A stretch of DNA of 64,000 bases. Source: Kitasatospora indigofera. GTDB taxonomy: Bacteria; Actinomycetota; Actinomycetes; Streptomycetales; Streptomycetaceae. Of the stretch, positions 19,073-28,081 are shown piece by piece (position 1 is the stretch's first letter; every line of letters begins with the position of its first letter). The stretch is from NCBI RefSeq assembly GCF_014655955.1, contig NZ_BNBO01000038.1, positions 1 to 64,000 on the forward strand, given 5' to 3'. A program made the position numbers and the translations under genes. The notes under the pieces were generated by a model that saw nothing but the letters and a program-made list of their open reading frames with translations, was not told the DNA's origin and did no database searches.

Positions 19073-20398
19073 ATGGGAAACCCGACGCTCGTCGACCCGG
19101 ACACCATCCGCCCGACCGCCGCGGAGGCCTGGGTCTGGGGCTACGCCCTCCTGGAGAACTACCGCACCATGTACCCGCAGGCCGTCGACGACGCCGATCC
19201 GCGCTTCGTCGGCGGTTTCGGTGTCTTCCGGCACTACTCCCAGCCGTCCACCCCGGCGAACACGGACGTGGTGACGCCCAACAACGACACCCCGTACTCG
19301 TGGGCCTGGCTCGACCTGCGCGCCGAGCCGTGGGTGATCTCGGTGCCCGCCCAGGACCGCTACTACGTGCTTCCGGTGCACGAGCTGGACACCGTGTACG
19401 CGGGCTTCGTCGGCTCCCGCGCGACCGGCCCGGGGGCGGGCGACCATCTGATCGCCGGGCCGGGCTGGCAGGGCGAGGTGCCGGCCGGCGTGGACGGGGT
19501 GATCCGGACGGTGACCCAGCTGGCCGGGATCCTCGGCCGGACCTACCTCGCCGGGACGTCCCCCGAGGACGTGGCGGAGCTGAGGGCGGTCCAGGAGCAG
19601 TACCGGCTCCGCCCGCTGCACGAGTACACGGGCACCGGGGCCCCGCCGCCCGCGCCGCAGCCGGTGTGGCCGGTCTGGCGCGAGGAGGTCCTCGGCACCG
19701 TCGAGTTCTTCAGCTTCCTGGACTTCCTGCTCGGCTTCTTCCCGGTGCTGCCCGCCGAGGCCGACCTGCGCCGCCGGCTGGCGGCGCTGGGCGTCGACGG
19801 CCGGGGCGAGTTCGAGCCCGCCGCGCTGCCGGTCGGGGTGCGGGCCGAGATCGAGCGCGGGATCGCCGACGGCCGGGCCGAGCTGGACCACGCCGCCGCC
19901 GTGGTGACCAGGGCTGACGGGCTCTTCGGTACCCGGGAGCAGATCGGCGACGACCCACTGGGGCGGGCCGTCGCCGCCAGGAAGGGCCTGTACGGCCTGC
20001 CGGTCGAGGAGGCCTGGTACGGCGGGTGGGTGGCCGACAGCGAGGGCAACCGGCCGCCGGACGCCGCCGACCGGGACTACGTCCTGCGCTTCGCACCCGG
20101 CGCGCTGCCCCCGGCCGAGTTCTTCTGGTCGGCGACCATGTACGCGCTGCCGGACCGGCTGCTGGTGGACAACCCGCTCGGGCGCTGGTCGATCGGCGAC
20201 CGCACCCCCGGGCTGGTCCGCGACCCCGACGGCGGCCTCACCCTGTACATCCAGGTGAAGCGGCCGGCCGACGCCGAGCACAGCGCCAACTGGCTGCCCG
20301 CGCCGGACGGCCCGTTCAGCATCGTGCTCCGGCTGTACGGCCCGGACCGGTCCGTCCTGGACGGGGACTGGACGCTGCCCGAACTCACCCCGCGCTGA
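19073..20398 (+). CDS. DUF1254/DUF1214 domain protein, copy 1
   Basis: A 441-residue protein with the DUF1254 domain N-terminally (AEAWVWGYALLENYRTMYPQ, then TPNNDTPYSWAWLDLRAEPW) and the DUF1214 domain C-terminally (PPAEFFWSATMYALPDRLLV, GRWSIGDRTPGLVRDPDG and NWLPAPDGPFSIVLRLYGP). No signal peptide is visible, although many homologues are exported. ATG at 19073 is preferred over 19034 because AGGAGA lies at 19057-19062 with good spacing. Its neighbour 150 bp downstream is a paralogue with the same two domains. No enzymatic activity is established for the family. Confidence 0.85.
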   Translation: MGNPTLVDPDTIRPTAAEAWVWGYALLENYRTMYPQAVDDADPRFVGGFGVFRHYSQPSTPANTDVVTPNNDTPYSWAWLDLRAEPWVISVPAQDRYYVLPVHELDTVYAGFVGSRATGPGAGDHLIAGPGWQGEVPAGVDGVIRTVTQLAGILGRTYLAGTSPEDVAELRAVQEQYRLRPLHEYTGTGAPPPAPQPVWPVWREEVLGTVEFFSFLDFLLGFFPVLPAEADLRRRLAALGVDGRGEFEPAALPVGVRAEIERGIADGRAELDHAAAVVTRADGLFGTREQIGDDPLGRAVAARKGLYGLPVEEAWYGGWVADSEGNRPPDAADRDYVLRFAPGALPPAEFFWSATMYALPDRLLVDNPLGRWSIGDRTPGLVRDPDGGLTLYIQVKRPADAEHSANWLPAPDGPFSIVLRLYGPDRSVLDGDWTLPELTPR

Positions 20399-20440
20399 CC
20401 CCGCCGCCGGGACCACCCGCCCCGGCGGGCCCGTCCCCGT

Positions 20441-20500
20441 CCCCCGCAGCCCGCACCCCCGCAGCCCGCACCCCCGCAGCCCGCACCCCCGTACCCGCGG
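20441..20500. repeat. 15-bp tandem repeat, three copies plus a degenerate fourth
   Basis: The unit CCCCCGCAGCCCGCA is repeated exactly at 20441, 20456 and 20471 and degenerates at 20486. It lies in the 150-bp gap between the two DUF1254 paralogues. Confidence 0.85.
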
Positions 20501-20548
20501 CCCGTACGCGGATGCCCCGGCCGGCCGCCCCGCCCGGAAGGACCTCGT

Positions 20549-21883
20549 ATGACCGAGCCCGCGCTCGAAGCCCTCGCCGCCGACGCCTACATCTACGGCT
20601 ATCCGCTGGTCGCCGACCTCTCGATGGTCGGCCACGTGGGTGCCGAGGGCCTCGGCAGCCTCCCGCCCGCGCCGTTCAACCGGTTCAGCCACGCCTCGCA
20701 GCTGGCCGCCCCGGCGGACGAGTTCGTCTCGGTCAACAACGACACCGTCTACTCGATCGCCCAGCTCGACCTCTCCGTGGGCCCGCTGGAGCTGCACGTC
20801 CCGGACACCGCGGGCGGGTACTACGTGCTGCAGTTCGTCGACGCCTGGAGCAACAACTTCGCCTACGTGGGCCGCCGGGCGACCGGCACCGCCGAGCAGC
20901 ACTGGCTGATCGTGCCGCCGGGATGGCACGGATCGCCGCCGGAGGGGGCCCGGGTGATCACCTCGCCGACCACGGTCGCCACCGTGGTGGGCCGGATCGC
21001 CTGCGACGGCCCCGCCGACCTGCCCCGGATCAAGGCGCTCCAGGAGCTGCTGACGGTCGCTCCGGCGGAGCCCGGCGGGATCCCGGCCGGCCTGCCGGAG
21101 CCGGACCCGGCCGTCCCGGCGGAGCTGGCCTTCTTCGAGCGGTTGCGGGTCTGGCAGGCCGCCTTCCCGCCGGCCGCCGCGGATGTCGAGTACCAACGGC
21201 GGTTCTCGCCGCTCGGGCTCCTGGACGAAGGCCCGTCGCCCTACCGCGCGGCCGCCCCCGAGTGGACCGCCGCGCTGGTCAAGGGGCTGGCCGCGGGCAA
21301 GCAGCGGGTGGAGGAGGCGACCCGCCCGGCCGACGGCCGGCCGGGCGGCGACTGGAGCGCCAACCTCCACCTCTTCGACTACAACCTCGACCACCTCGGC
21401 CCCGGCACCCTGGACGACCCGCGGTGGCGGATCGCCGACCGCCGGGCGGCCTACCTGACCCGGGCGGCGGCGGCCCGGGCCGGTCTCTGGGGCAACCACG
21501 CGTACGAGGCGGTGTACGCGACCGCGTTCCTGGACGAGGAGGGCCGGCAGCTGACCGGCGAGCGCTCGTACACCATGCGGTTCGACGAGCCGCCGCCCGT
21601 CGACGCCTTCTGGTCCGTCACCATGTACGCCCTGCCCGACTACTACCTGGTCGCGAACCCGGCCGAGCGGTACTCGATCGGTGACCGCACCCCCGGGCTG
21701 GTCCGCGGCGAGGACGGTTCGCTGACCCTCGTCCTGCAGCGCGAGCGGCCGGCGGACCGGGCCGAGGCGGCCAACTGGCTGCCCACCCCGGCCGGTGACT
21801 TCCGGCCGATGATCCGGCTGTACCAGCCGCAGGCCGCGGTGCTCGACGGCACGTACCGGCTGCCGCCGATCCGGCCCCGCTGA
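20549..21883 (+). CDS. DUF1254/DUF1214 domain protein, copy 2
   Basis: A 444-residue paralogue of the preceding gene. DUF1254 motifs are DAYIYGYPLVADLSM and SVNNDTVYSIAQLDLSVGP; DUF1214 motifs are PVDAFWSVTMYALPDYYLVA, YSIGDRTPGLVRGEDGS and NWLPTPAGDFRPMIRLYQP. GGAAGGA precedes the ATG by 6 nt. The copies are clearly diverged outside the motifs, so the duplication is not recent. No export signal is visible. The pair is probably one transcription unit. Function unknown. Confidence 0.85.
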   Translation: MTEPALEALAADAYIYGYPLVADLSMVGHVGAEGLGSLPPAPFNRFSHASQLAAPADEFVSVNNDTVYSIAQLDLSVGPLELHVPDTAGGYYVLQFVDAWSNNFAYVGRRATGTAEQHWLIVPPGWHGSPPEGARVITSPTTVATVVGRIACDGPADLPRIKALQELLTVAPAEPGGIPAGLPEPDPAVPAELAFFERLRVWQAAFPPAAADVEYQRRFSPLGLLDEGPSPYRAAAPEWTAALVKGLAAGKQRVEEATRPADGRPGGDWSANLHLFDYNLDHLGPGTLDDPRWRIADRRAAYLTRAAAARAGLWGNHAYEAVYATAFLDEEGRQLTGERSYTMRFDEPPPVDAFWSVTMYALPDYYLVANPAERYSIGDRTPGLVRGEDGSLTLVLQRERPADRAEAANWLPTPAGDFRPMIRLYQPQAAVLDGTYRLPPIRPR

Positions 21884-21966
21884 GGGCCGCTGCCGGGCCG
21901 CCACAGGGCCGCTGCCGGGTCGGCGGCGGCCCTGGCCCGCGGGCCCCGGCCCGCCGCCGGCCCGGC

Positions 21967-24120
21967 CTATCGGCGGGCCGTCCCGTCCCCGGTCCGCTGG
22001 TGGCGGCCGCCGGTGCCCGCGGGGGAGGGCGGCCCGGCGGACGGCGAGGCGGCGGGGGCCGAGGGGGACGCGGTGGGGCCGCCGTCGCCGGGGGAGGGCG
22101 CCGGGCCGGTGGTGGGCCCGGAGGACGGCGTGCCGGTCGGGGTGCTGGAGGGCGTGCCGGTGGGGGCCGGGGTGGCGGGTGCGGTGCCGGGCGAACCCGT
22201 CGGGGTGCCGGCCGGCGTCCCGGGGGTGGGCCCGGTGGACGGGCCCGTGCCGCTGCCCGTGCCGGTGGCCGGGTCGGCGGGGGCCGACGGGCTCCCGCCG
22301 CGCTGGTGCGGGCCTCCCTCCAGGGTGACCACGGCCTGGGACGGCGGGAGCGCGATCCGGGCCGTCCAGGCCCCCGTGGGGGCGCGGTCCTCGTCGACCG
22401 TCACGGTGACGGTGATCCGCTGGCCCGGTGCCAGCGTCCCGGCGTCGCGGCTGAGGCGCAGCCAGTCCACGTCCAGGACGGCGTGCCAGTGGATCTCGGT
22501 CCCTCCCGAGTTGGTCATGGTGATCACGGTGCGACTGCCGTACTCGGCGGCCTCCACCGTGAGCAGCCCGGCCGGAGCCGGCCCGGGTGCGGCGGGCATC
22601 GGCATCGGCGCCGAGTGCAGGGCCGGGCTGGCGATCGGGGTCGAGCCGAGGGCGGGGACGGGCACGGCGGGGCCCTGGATCTTGGGGAACAACGTTTCTG
22701 CGGGCAGGGCCCCGGCCAGTTCGAGCGCACCGCCGGTCTGCCCGGTGGTGTCCCCGGCCCCTGGCCCGTCGGCCGGCGCCGGGACCTGCGGCGCTTCGCC
22801 GGTGGCCGCCCGGCCCGCGGAGCGGGCGTCGTCGTCGACGCGCACCGAGGAGACCGTGGCGGCGGCGTCGGCGCCCCCGCCGTTCTGGTGGCCGGCCCAG
22901 AGCGCGACCACCGGCGCGGCCAGCACCGCCGCGAGGACCCCGGTGGTCAGCACCCGCTGGCGGACCGCCCCGGACCGCCCAGGGGCGGGTGCCCGGTGCC
23001 GGGGGAACCCCCGCTGGTCGAAGCGCAGGCCCGGCTCCTCCGGCTGGTGGCGGCCCGCCGCCCGGGCCGCCCGCCGCCCGGCGGCGGCGCCGGCCAGGAA
23101 CGCGGCGCCGGCCGGCCCGGAGGCCCCCCGCGGCCGGGCGGGCGCGCCGTTGCGGGCGGGGCCGGCCGGCGCACCCTGGCCGCCGCGGGCCGCCCGGGCC
23201 GCGCGCGCGGGCGGGGGCGTGGCCGGGGCCGACGGCGTGGTGCCGGGTGCCGGATGCGGGCCGGCCGCCGCCGGCGTGGGCACGGCGGTCAGGCCGGGGC
23301 CGAAGCGGTCGGGAGTGCGGGTGGCGCCGGTGGGGCCGGCCGGCGCGAAGCGGGCCGCGGCCGGTGCGGTGAGCATCGGCAGCCCCGGCAGACCCGTGAG
23401 CCCCTCCCGTACTTCGCCGGCGACCCGTTCCGACGTCCCCCGGCAGGTCGGGCAGTCGACCACGTGCTGGACCAGCTCGCGGCGCAGCCCGGGGCCGAGC
23501 ACCCGCCCGCCGTCGGGCTGCGGACCGCGCCCGGCCGAGACCGGACCGCACCAGCTCTCCGCGCCCGCGCCCGCCAGCCGATCCAGCTCCGGGCAGCTGC
23601 CGACCAGCAGGACCAGCAGGGCCGCCCTGGTCCGCCGGACCTCGGTGCCGCCGGAGGCCAGCAGCGCCCTGGCGGTGTCGGCCGGGACCCCGAGCACCGC
23701 CGCCACCTCGATCGGACTGAGCCGGTGGCGCACCGCCAGCTCCAGCGCCTCCCGCTGCTCCGGGTCCGTCCCGGCCGCCTCGGGCCAGGCCAGCGCGGCC
23801 AGCTCCTCGCGGTGGTCGCCGGTGCGGGCCCGGGCCTCGGCGGCGGGGCCGTCGGGCCGGTCCTCGGCGGCGCCCACCGGGCCGCGCTCCAGGCGTCGGA
23901 GGCAGCAGTACCGGGCGAGCGAGTAGAGCCAGGCCCGGAGCAGGCCGGGCTCGGCCAGCCGCTCGCCGTGCCGCAGGGCCAGCTCGCGGACGTCCAGGAC
24001 CGCCTCGACGGCCGCCTCGTGCTCGCACAGCACCGACAGGCAGTAGGTGAACAGTCCGTCCAGCCTGCTGTCGTAGGCCGCGAGCACCGGGTTGCGGGAC
24101 CTTTCCACACGCGTAGTCAC
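21967..24120 (-). CDS. sigma-70-like/zinc-finger/transmembrane/BACON single-chain protein
   Basis: A 717-residue multidomain protein with a GTG start. Residues ~14-80 match sigma region 2 (AYDSRLDGLFTYCLSVL, AWLYSLARYCCLRRLERG). Residues ~107-170 match region 4 with a helix-turn-helix (LSPIEVAAVLGVPADTARAL). A zinc-finger-like HVVDCPTC (219-226) resembles an anti-sigma zinc site. A Pro/Ala linker leads to one transmembrane helix (about 389-410), and an extracytoplasmic BACON domain follows (about 519-602, TVITMTNSGG, WLRLSRDAGTLAPGQ). The tail of ~110 residues is Pro/Thr/Ser-rich. Sigma, anti-sigma-like and surface-binding parts in one chain imply a tethered regulator. The sigma activity may be degenerate. 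Convergent with the DUF1254 pair, divergent from radA. Confidence 0.8.
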   Translation of the reverse strand: MTTRVERSRNPVLAAYDSRLDGLFTYCLSVLCEHEAAVEAVLDVRELALRHGERLAEPGLLRAWLYSLARYCCLRRLERGPVGAAEDRPDGPAAEARARTGDHREELAALAWPEAAGTDPEQREALELAVRHRLSPIEVAAVLGVPADTARALLASGGTEVRRTRAALLVLLVGSCPELDRLAGAGAESWCGPVSAGRGPQPDGGRVLGPGLRRELVQHVVDCPTCRGTSERVAGEVREGLTGLPGLPMLTAPAAARFAPAGPTGATRTPDRFGPGLTAVPTPAAAGPHPAPGTTPSAPATPPPARAARAARGGQGAPAGPARNGAPARPRGASGPAGAAFLAGAAAGRRAARAAGRHQPEEPGLRFDQRGFPRHRAPAPGRSGAVRQRVLTTGVLAAVLAAPVVALWAGHQNGGGADAAATVSSVRVDDDARSAGRAATGEAPQVPAPADGPGAGDTTGQTGGALELAGALPAETLFPKIQGPAVPVPALGSTPIASPALHSAPMPMPAAPGPAPAGLLTVEAAEYGSRTVITMTNSGGTEIHWHAVLDVDWLRLSRDAGTLAPGQRITVTVTVDEDRAPTGAWTARIALPPSQAVVTLEGGPHQRGGSPSAPADPATGTGSGTGPSTGPTPGTPAGTPTGSPGTAPATPAPTGTPSSTPTGTPSSGPTTGPAPSPGDGGPTASPSAPAASPSAGPPSPAGTGGRHQRTGDGTARR

Positions 24121-24291
24121 CCGCCCGACGGTAGACAGCCGGCGGGCCCGGGCCGGGCGATTCGGGCCCGCTGTACTTCTTTCGGGTAACAACACCACCC
24201 ACCCGTGTCCCGGCCGCACCGGGGCCGTCGCGCCGGGCCGGCCCCCGGCGGCCGGCCGGGACTGTCGGAGGCAGGCGCTACGGTGGGCCGC

Positions 24292-25842
24292 ATGGCAGCC
24301 CGTACCAAGACCACCGCCAAGCCGCGCCCGGCCTACCGTTGCACGGAGTGCGGCAACCAGCTCCCCAAGTGGGTCGGCCGGTGCCCCGAGTGCAACGCCT
24401 GGGGCACGGTCGAGGAGTACGGCGCCGTCCCGATCCGGACGACGGCCGCCGGCCCGGTCAGCGCGCCCGCGCGGCCGATCGGGCAGGTGGACGGCCAGGT
24501 CGCCACCGCGCGGACGACCGGCGTGCCGGAGCTGGACCGGGTGCTCGGCGGCGGCATTGTGCCCGGCGCGGTGGTGCTGCTGGCCGGCGAGCCCGGCGTC
24601 GGCAAGTCCACCCTGCTGCTGGACGTCGCGGCCAAGGCCGCCAGTGACCAGCACCGCACGCTGTACGTCACCGGCGAGGAGTCGGCCGGACAGGTCCGGC
24701 TGCGCGCCGACCGGATCAACGCCCTCTCCGACCACCTCTACCTCGCCGCCGAGTCCGACCTCGGCGCGGTGCTCGGCCACATCGACCAGGTCAACCCCGG
24801 GCTGCTGATCCTGGACTCGGTGCAGACCATCGCCTCCGCCGAGCTGGACGGCTCGCCCGGCGGCCCGTCCCAGGTCCGGGAGGTGGCGGGGGCGCTGATC
24901 CGGGTCTCCAAGGAGCGCGGCATGGCCACCCTGCTGGTCGGGCACGTCACCAAGGACGGCTCGATCGCCGGGCCGCGCCTGCTGGAGCACCTGGTCGACG
25001 TGGTGCTGAGCTTCGAGGGCGACCGGCACGCCCGGCTCCGGATCATCCGCGGGATCAAGAACCGGTACGGCGCCACCGACGAGGTGGGCTGCTTCGAGCT
25101 GCACGACGAGGGCATCGTGGGGCTGGCCGACCCGTCCGGCCTCTTCCTGACCCGGCGTGACAAGCCCGTCCCCGGCACCTGCCTCACCGTCACGCTGGAG
25201 GGCCGCCGTCCGCTGGTCGCCGAGGTGCAGGCGCTGATGGTGGATTCGCAGATCCCCTCGCCCCGGCGGACCACCTCCGGCCTGGAGTCGCCGCGGATCG
25301 CGATGATCCTGGCCGTGGTGGAGCGGCACGGCGGGGTCAAGCTCGGCAAGCAGGACATCTACACCGCGACGGTCGGCGGGGTGAAGCTGACCGAGCCGTC
25401 CGCCGACCTGGCGATCGCGCTGGCCGTCGCCAGCTCCTCCTCCGACACCCCGCTGCCGAGCAACCTGGTGGCGATCGGCGAGGTCGGCCTGGCCGGCGAG
25501 GTCCGCCGGGTGACGGGCGTCCAGCGCCGGCTGGCGGAGGCTCACCGGCTCGGCTTCACCCACGCGCTCGTCCCGCCGGACCCGGGCAAGGTGCCGCCCG
25601 GCATGAAGGTGGTCGAGGTGGCCGACATCGGCGAGGCGCTGCGGGCCATCCCCGGCCGGCGCCGGGCGGCGGCCAAGCCGCGCACCGAGGCACGCTCCCG
25701 GGGCGGCGCCGAAACCGGTGCCGACACCGGTGCCGGGGCCCGGGGCGAAGCGCCCCCCGCACCCCGCCGGGCGCCCGTCGCGGCCTACCCCGAGGAGCTG
25801 ATGGAGGGCTGGGAGCCGGTCGACTCCGACGAACTGGGCTGA
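24292..25842 (+). CDS. radA: DNA repair protein RadA
   Basis: A 516-residue RecA-like branch-migration ATPase. It has an N-terminal zinc finger CTECG...CPEC (17-34), a Walker A GEPGVGKS (99-106), the RadA signature KNRYG in the middle, and a C-terminal Lon-protease-like domain (GGVKLTEPSADLAIALAVAS, GEVGLAGEVRRV). The last ~60 residues are a low-complexity Ala/Arg/Gly tail longer than in most RadA proteins. ATG at 24292 is the first codon of the conserved zinc-finger region. The gene is directly upstream of disA; RadA and DisA are known functional partners, RadA restraining c-di-AMP synthesis in Bacillus. Confidence 0.95.
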   Translation: MAARTKTTAKPRPAYRCTECGNQLPKWVGRCPECNAWGTVEEYGAVPIRTTAAGPVSAPARPIGQVDGQVATARTTGVPELDRVLGGGIVPGAVVLLAGEPGVGKSTLLLDVAAKAASDQHRTLYVTGEESAGQVRLRADRINALSDHLYLAAESDLGAVLGHIDQVNPGLLILDSVQTIASAELDGSPGGPSQVREVAGALIRVSKERGMATLLVGHVTKDGSIAGPRLLEHLVDVVLSFEGDRHARLRIIRGIKNRYGATDEVGCFELHDEGIVGLADPSGLFLTRRDKPVPGTCLTVTLEGRRPLVAEVQALMVDSQIPSPRRTTSGLESPRIAMILAVVERHGGVKLGKQDIYTATVGGVKLTEPSADLAIALAVASSSSDTPLPSNLVAIGEVGLAGEVRRVTGVQRRLAEAHRLGFTHALVPPDPGKVPPGMKVVEVADIGEALRAIPGRRRAAAKPRTEARSRGGAETGADTGAGARGEAPPAPRRAPVAAYPEELMEGWEPVDSDELG

Positions 25843-25853
25843 CCCAGGCCCTG

Positions 25854-25899
25854 TTATTGCCGCACGCAGTTAGACTTTCCCCTGTCTAATTGGCAATAA
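25854..25899 (+). promoter_or_regulatory. nested inverted repeat upstream of disA
   Basis: Outer arms TTATTGCC (25854-25861) and GGCAATAA (25892-25899) enclose inner arms TTAGAC (25870-25875) and GTCTAA (25884-25889). This is strikingly AT-rich for the genome and lies 12 bp after the radA stop. It could be a radA terminator, an operator, or the disA promoter region. Confidence 0.5.
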
Positions 25900-25973
25900 G
25901 GCAGTAATGAGCGCGATAGACCGTAGGCCGGCGCACGGCGCGAGGCGCACGGCAGGTCGACCGGAGGAGTCAC

Positions 25974-27080
25974 GTGGCAGCCAGCGACCGGGCGGACAAG
26001 TCCTCCCGTGAGGAGGCCCTGTTGCGGGCTTCCCTCAGTGCCATCGCGCCCGGGACGGGGCTGCGCGACGGCTTGGAGCGGGTGCTGCGGGCCAACACCG
26101 GCGGGCTGATCGTGCTCGGCTTCGACAAGACCGTCGAGTCGGTGTGCACCGGCGGCTTCGTCCTGGACGTCGAGTTCTCGGCCACCCGGCTGCGCGAGCT
26201 GTGCAAGCTCGACGGCGCGGTGGTGCTGGACAAGGACATCACCAAGATCGTCCGGGCCGGTGTGCACCTGATGCCCGACCCCAGCATCCCCACCGAGGAG
26301 ACCGGCACCCGGCACCGCACCGCGGAGCGGGTCAACAAGCAGACCGGCTTCCCGGTGGTCGCGGTCTCGCACTCGATGCGGCTGATCGCGATGTACGTCA
26401 ACGGCACCCGGCGGGTCCTGGAGGACTCGACCACGGTGCTGTCGCGGGCCAACCAGGCGCTGGCCACCCTGGAGCGCTACAAGCTGCGCCTGGACGAGGT
26501 GGCCGGCACGCTCTCCGCCCTGGAGATCGAGGACCTGGTCACCGTCCGGGACGTCACCGCCGTCGCCCAGCGGCTGGAGATGGTCCGGCTGATCGCCACC
26601 GAGATCGCCGGCTACGTGCTGGAGCTCGGTACCGACGGCCGGCTGCTCTCGCTCCAGCTGGACGAGCTGATCCAGGGCGTCGAGCCCGAGCGCGAGCTGG
26701 TCGCCCGGGACTACTTCCCCGAGCGGGCCGCCAAGCGGGGCCGGACGGTGCCGGAGGTGCTCGCCGACCTGGAGGCGCTCACCCACTCCGAGCTGCTCGA
26801 CCTGCAGACGGTCGCCAAGGCGCTCGGCTACTCGGGCACCCCGGAGTCGCTGGACTCCGCGGTCTCCCCGCGCGGCTACCGCCTGCTGGCGAAGATCCCG
26901 CGCCTGCCGAACACCGTGATGGAGCGGCTGGTCGAGCACTTCGGCGGGCTGCAGAAGCTGCTCGCCGCCAGCATCGACGACCTGCAGACCGTCGAGGGCG
27001 TCGGCGAGACGCGGGCCCGCTCGGTCCGCGAGGGCCTGTCGCGGCTCGCGGAGTCGTCCATCCTGGAGCGCTACGTCTGA
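25974..27080 (+). CDS. disA: DNA-integrity scanning diadenylate cyclase DisA
   Basis: A 368-residue enzyme that makes cyclic di-AMP from two ATP. The DAC domain has DGA at 80-82 and RHR at 113-115, both required for catalysis. A helical spine and a C-terminal helix-hairpin-helix DNA-binding domain (LQTVEGVGETRARSVREGL) allow scanning for branched DNA. The GTG start is preceded by GGAGG. The gene follows radA by 131 bp with an inverted repeat between them, so it may have its own promoter. It is terminated by the palindrome at 27106-27143. In streptomycetes c-di-AMP controls osmotic balance, ion uptake and development. Confidence 0.96.
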   Translation: MAASDRADKSSREEALLRASLSAIAPGTGLRDGLERVLRANTGGLIVLGFDKTVESVCTGGFVLDVEFSATRLRELCKLDGAVVLDKDITKIVRAGVHLMPDPSIPTEETGTRHRTAERVNKQTGFPVVAVSHSMRLIAMYVNGTRRVLEDSTTVLSRANQALATLERYKLRLDEVAGTLSALEIEDLVTVRDVTAVAQRLEMVRLIATEIAGYVLELGTDGRLLSLQLDELIQGVEPERELVARDYFPERAAKRGRTVPEVLADLEALTHSELLDLQTVAKALGYSGTPESLDSAVSPRGYRLLAKIPRLPNTVMERLVEHFGGLQKLLAASIDDLQTVEGVGETRARSVREGLSRLAESSILERYV

Positions 27081-27105
27081 CCGGTCGTGCCGTCCGGCCG
27101 AACGG

Positions 27106-27143
27106 CGAAGGGTCCCCGGGGGAGCTCCCCCGGGGACCCTTCG
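27106..27143. terminator. 38-nt perfect palindrome, bidirectional terminator
   Basis: A perfect 19+19 self-complementary sequence with its centre between 27124 and 27125 lies between convergent disA and the 27167-28081 gene. Confidence 0.85.
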
Positions 27144-27166
27144 TCCGTCGTACGGGCCGTGGCCGG

Positions 27167-28081
27167 TCAGCTCTCCAGGCGGATGGAGGAGCGGGCCGAG
27201 ACCTGGCCGCCGGAGAGCCCGGACAGGTCGGCCACCACCAGGTAGTTGCCGGTGGGCGCGGCCGTCGCGTCGGGGGAGGCGCACTGCGGCTTGCTGCGGC
27301 TGCGGTCCCAGGTGAAGGTCTCGGTCAGGCCGCTGCCGGCCGCGATCTGCACCCAGGTGCTCTGACGGTCCGTCGGGCAGTCCCCGGAGGACCAGATCCG
27401 CTCGCCGTTGCTCGCGGTCAGGGTGATCAGCGAGCTGACCCGGCCGAGGTCGACCCGGCAGCCGGCGGTGCCGGCGTTGCGCACGGTCAGGGCGAGCCGC
27501 GGCTTGTCCTTGGGCTGGTAGGCGTTCTGAGCGCTCGACAGCTCCAGCGTCACCTGGGAGGAGGCGCAGACCGGCAGGGCCATCACCTCGGCGGTGTTCA
27601 CCGGCGGGGCCCCGGTGCCGCCGCCCGTGGTGCCGCCGGCCGTACCGCCACCGGTGGTTCCGCCCGTGGTGCCACCGGCCGTTCCGCCGCCGGCGGTTCC
27701 GGGGGCGGTCGTTCCGCCCGCGGCGGTGCCGCCGCCGGGGGCCGGGGTGCTGCCGCCGTCCGCGCCGCCGGTCAGGCTGACGTCGCCGCCGCCGGATCCC
27801 GACACGCCTCCGGAGCCGGTGCCGGCGCTGCCGGAGCCGCCGCCGGGGCCGCCCGGGCGGCCGGTGACGGCCGGGCCGGTCGGAGCCGCGCCCGGGGTGA
27901 TCGCCTGGGCGGGGGAGGGGAGGGGCTTGGCCGTCTTGTGCTGTCCCCCGCCGCCCCCCTGATCGGAGGTCAGCCAGAGGACCAGGGCGAGGACCGCGGC
28001 CAGGGCCGCGAGCACGACGACTCGCCGACGCCAGTAGATCGAGGCCGGCAGCGGTCCCACGGGTTGACGCAGAGAAGGCAC
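27167..28081 (-). CDS. exported/membrane-anchored protein with Gly/Thr-rich linker
   Basis: A roughly 304-residue protein. A basic N-terminus and one transmembrane helix (VVVLAALAAVLALVLWL, about residues 23-39) are followed by ~130 residues of Gly/Ser/Thr/Pro-rich repeats including runs of the type TTGGTTGGG, then a compact C-terminal beta domain (about 165-304) with cysteines at PVCASSQ, AGCRVDL, SGDCPTD and PQCASPD. The domain pattern (LELSSAQNAYQPKDKPRLAL, WVQIAAGSGLTETFTW) resembles Ig-like secreted domains of the DUF4232/BsuPI type. GTG at 28081 is preferred; TTG two codons earlier is possible. Role unknown, probably cell-surface. Confidence 0.65.
   Translation of the reverse strand: MPSLRQPVGPLPASIYWRRRVVVLAALAAVLALVLWLTSDQGGGGGQHKTAKPLPSPAQAITPGAAPTGPAVTGRPGGPGGGSGSAGTGSGGVSGSGGGDVSLTGGADGGSTPAPGGGTAAGGTTAPGTAGGGTAGGTTGGTTGGGTAGGTTGGGTGAPPVNTAEVMALPVCASSQVTLELSSAQNAYQPKDKPRLALTVRNAGTAGCRVDLGRVSSLITLTASNGERIWSSGDCPTDRQSTWVQIAAGSGLTETFTWDRSRSKPQCASPDATAAPTGNYLVVADLSGLSGGQVSARSSIRLES

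Noticed and set aside
17582..20500. Repeated arrays as possible CRISPR
   Set aside because: The units are contiguous 15-20 bp tandem repeats without unique spacers, and no cas genes are nearby.
22000..24189. Long plus-strand frames opposite the sigma-BACON gene
   Set aside because: Gly/Arg/Ala-only composition with no domain. The minus strand shows sigma, zinc-finger and BACON motifs.
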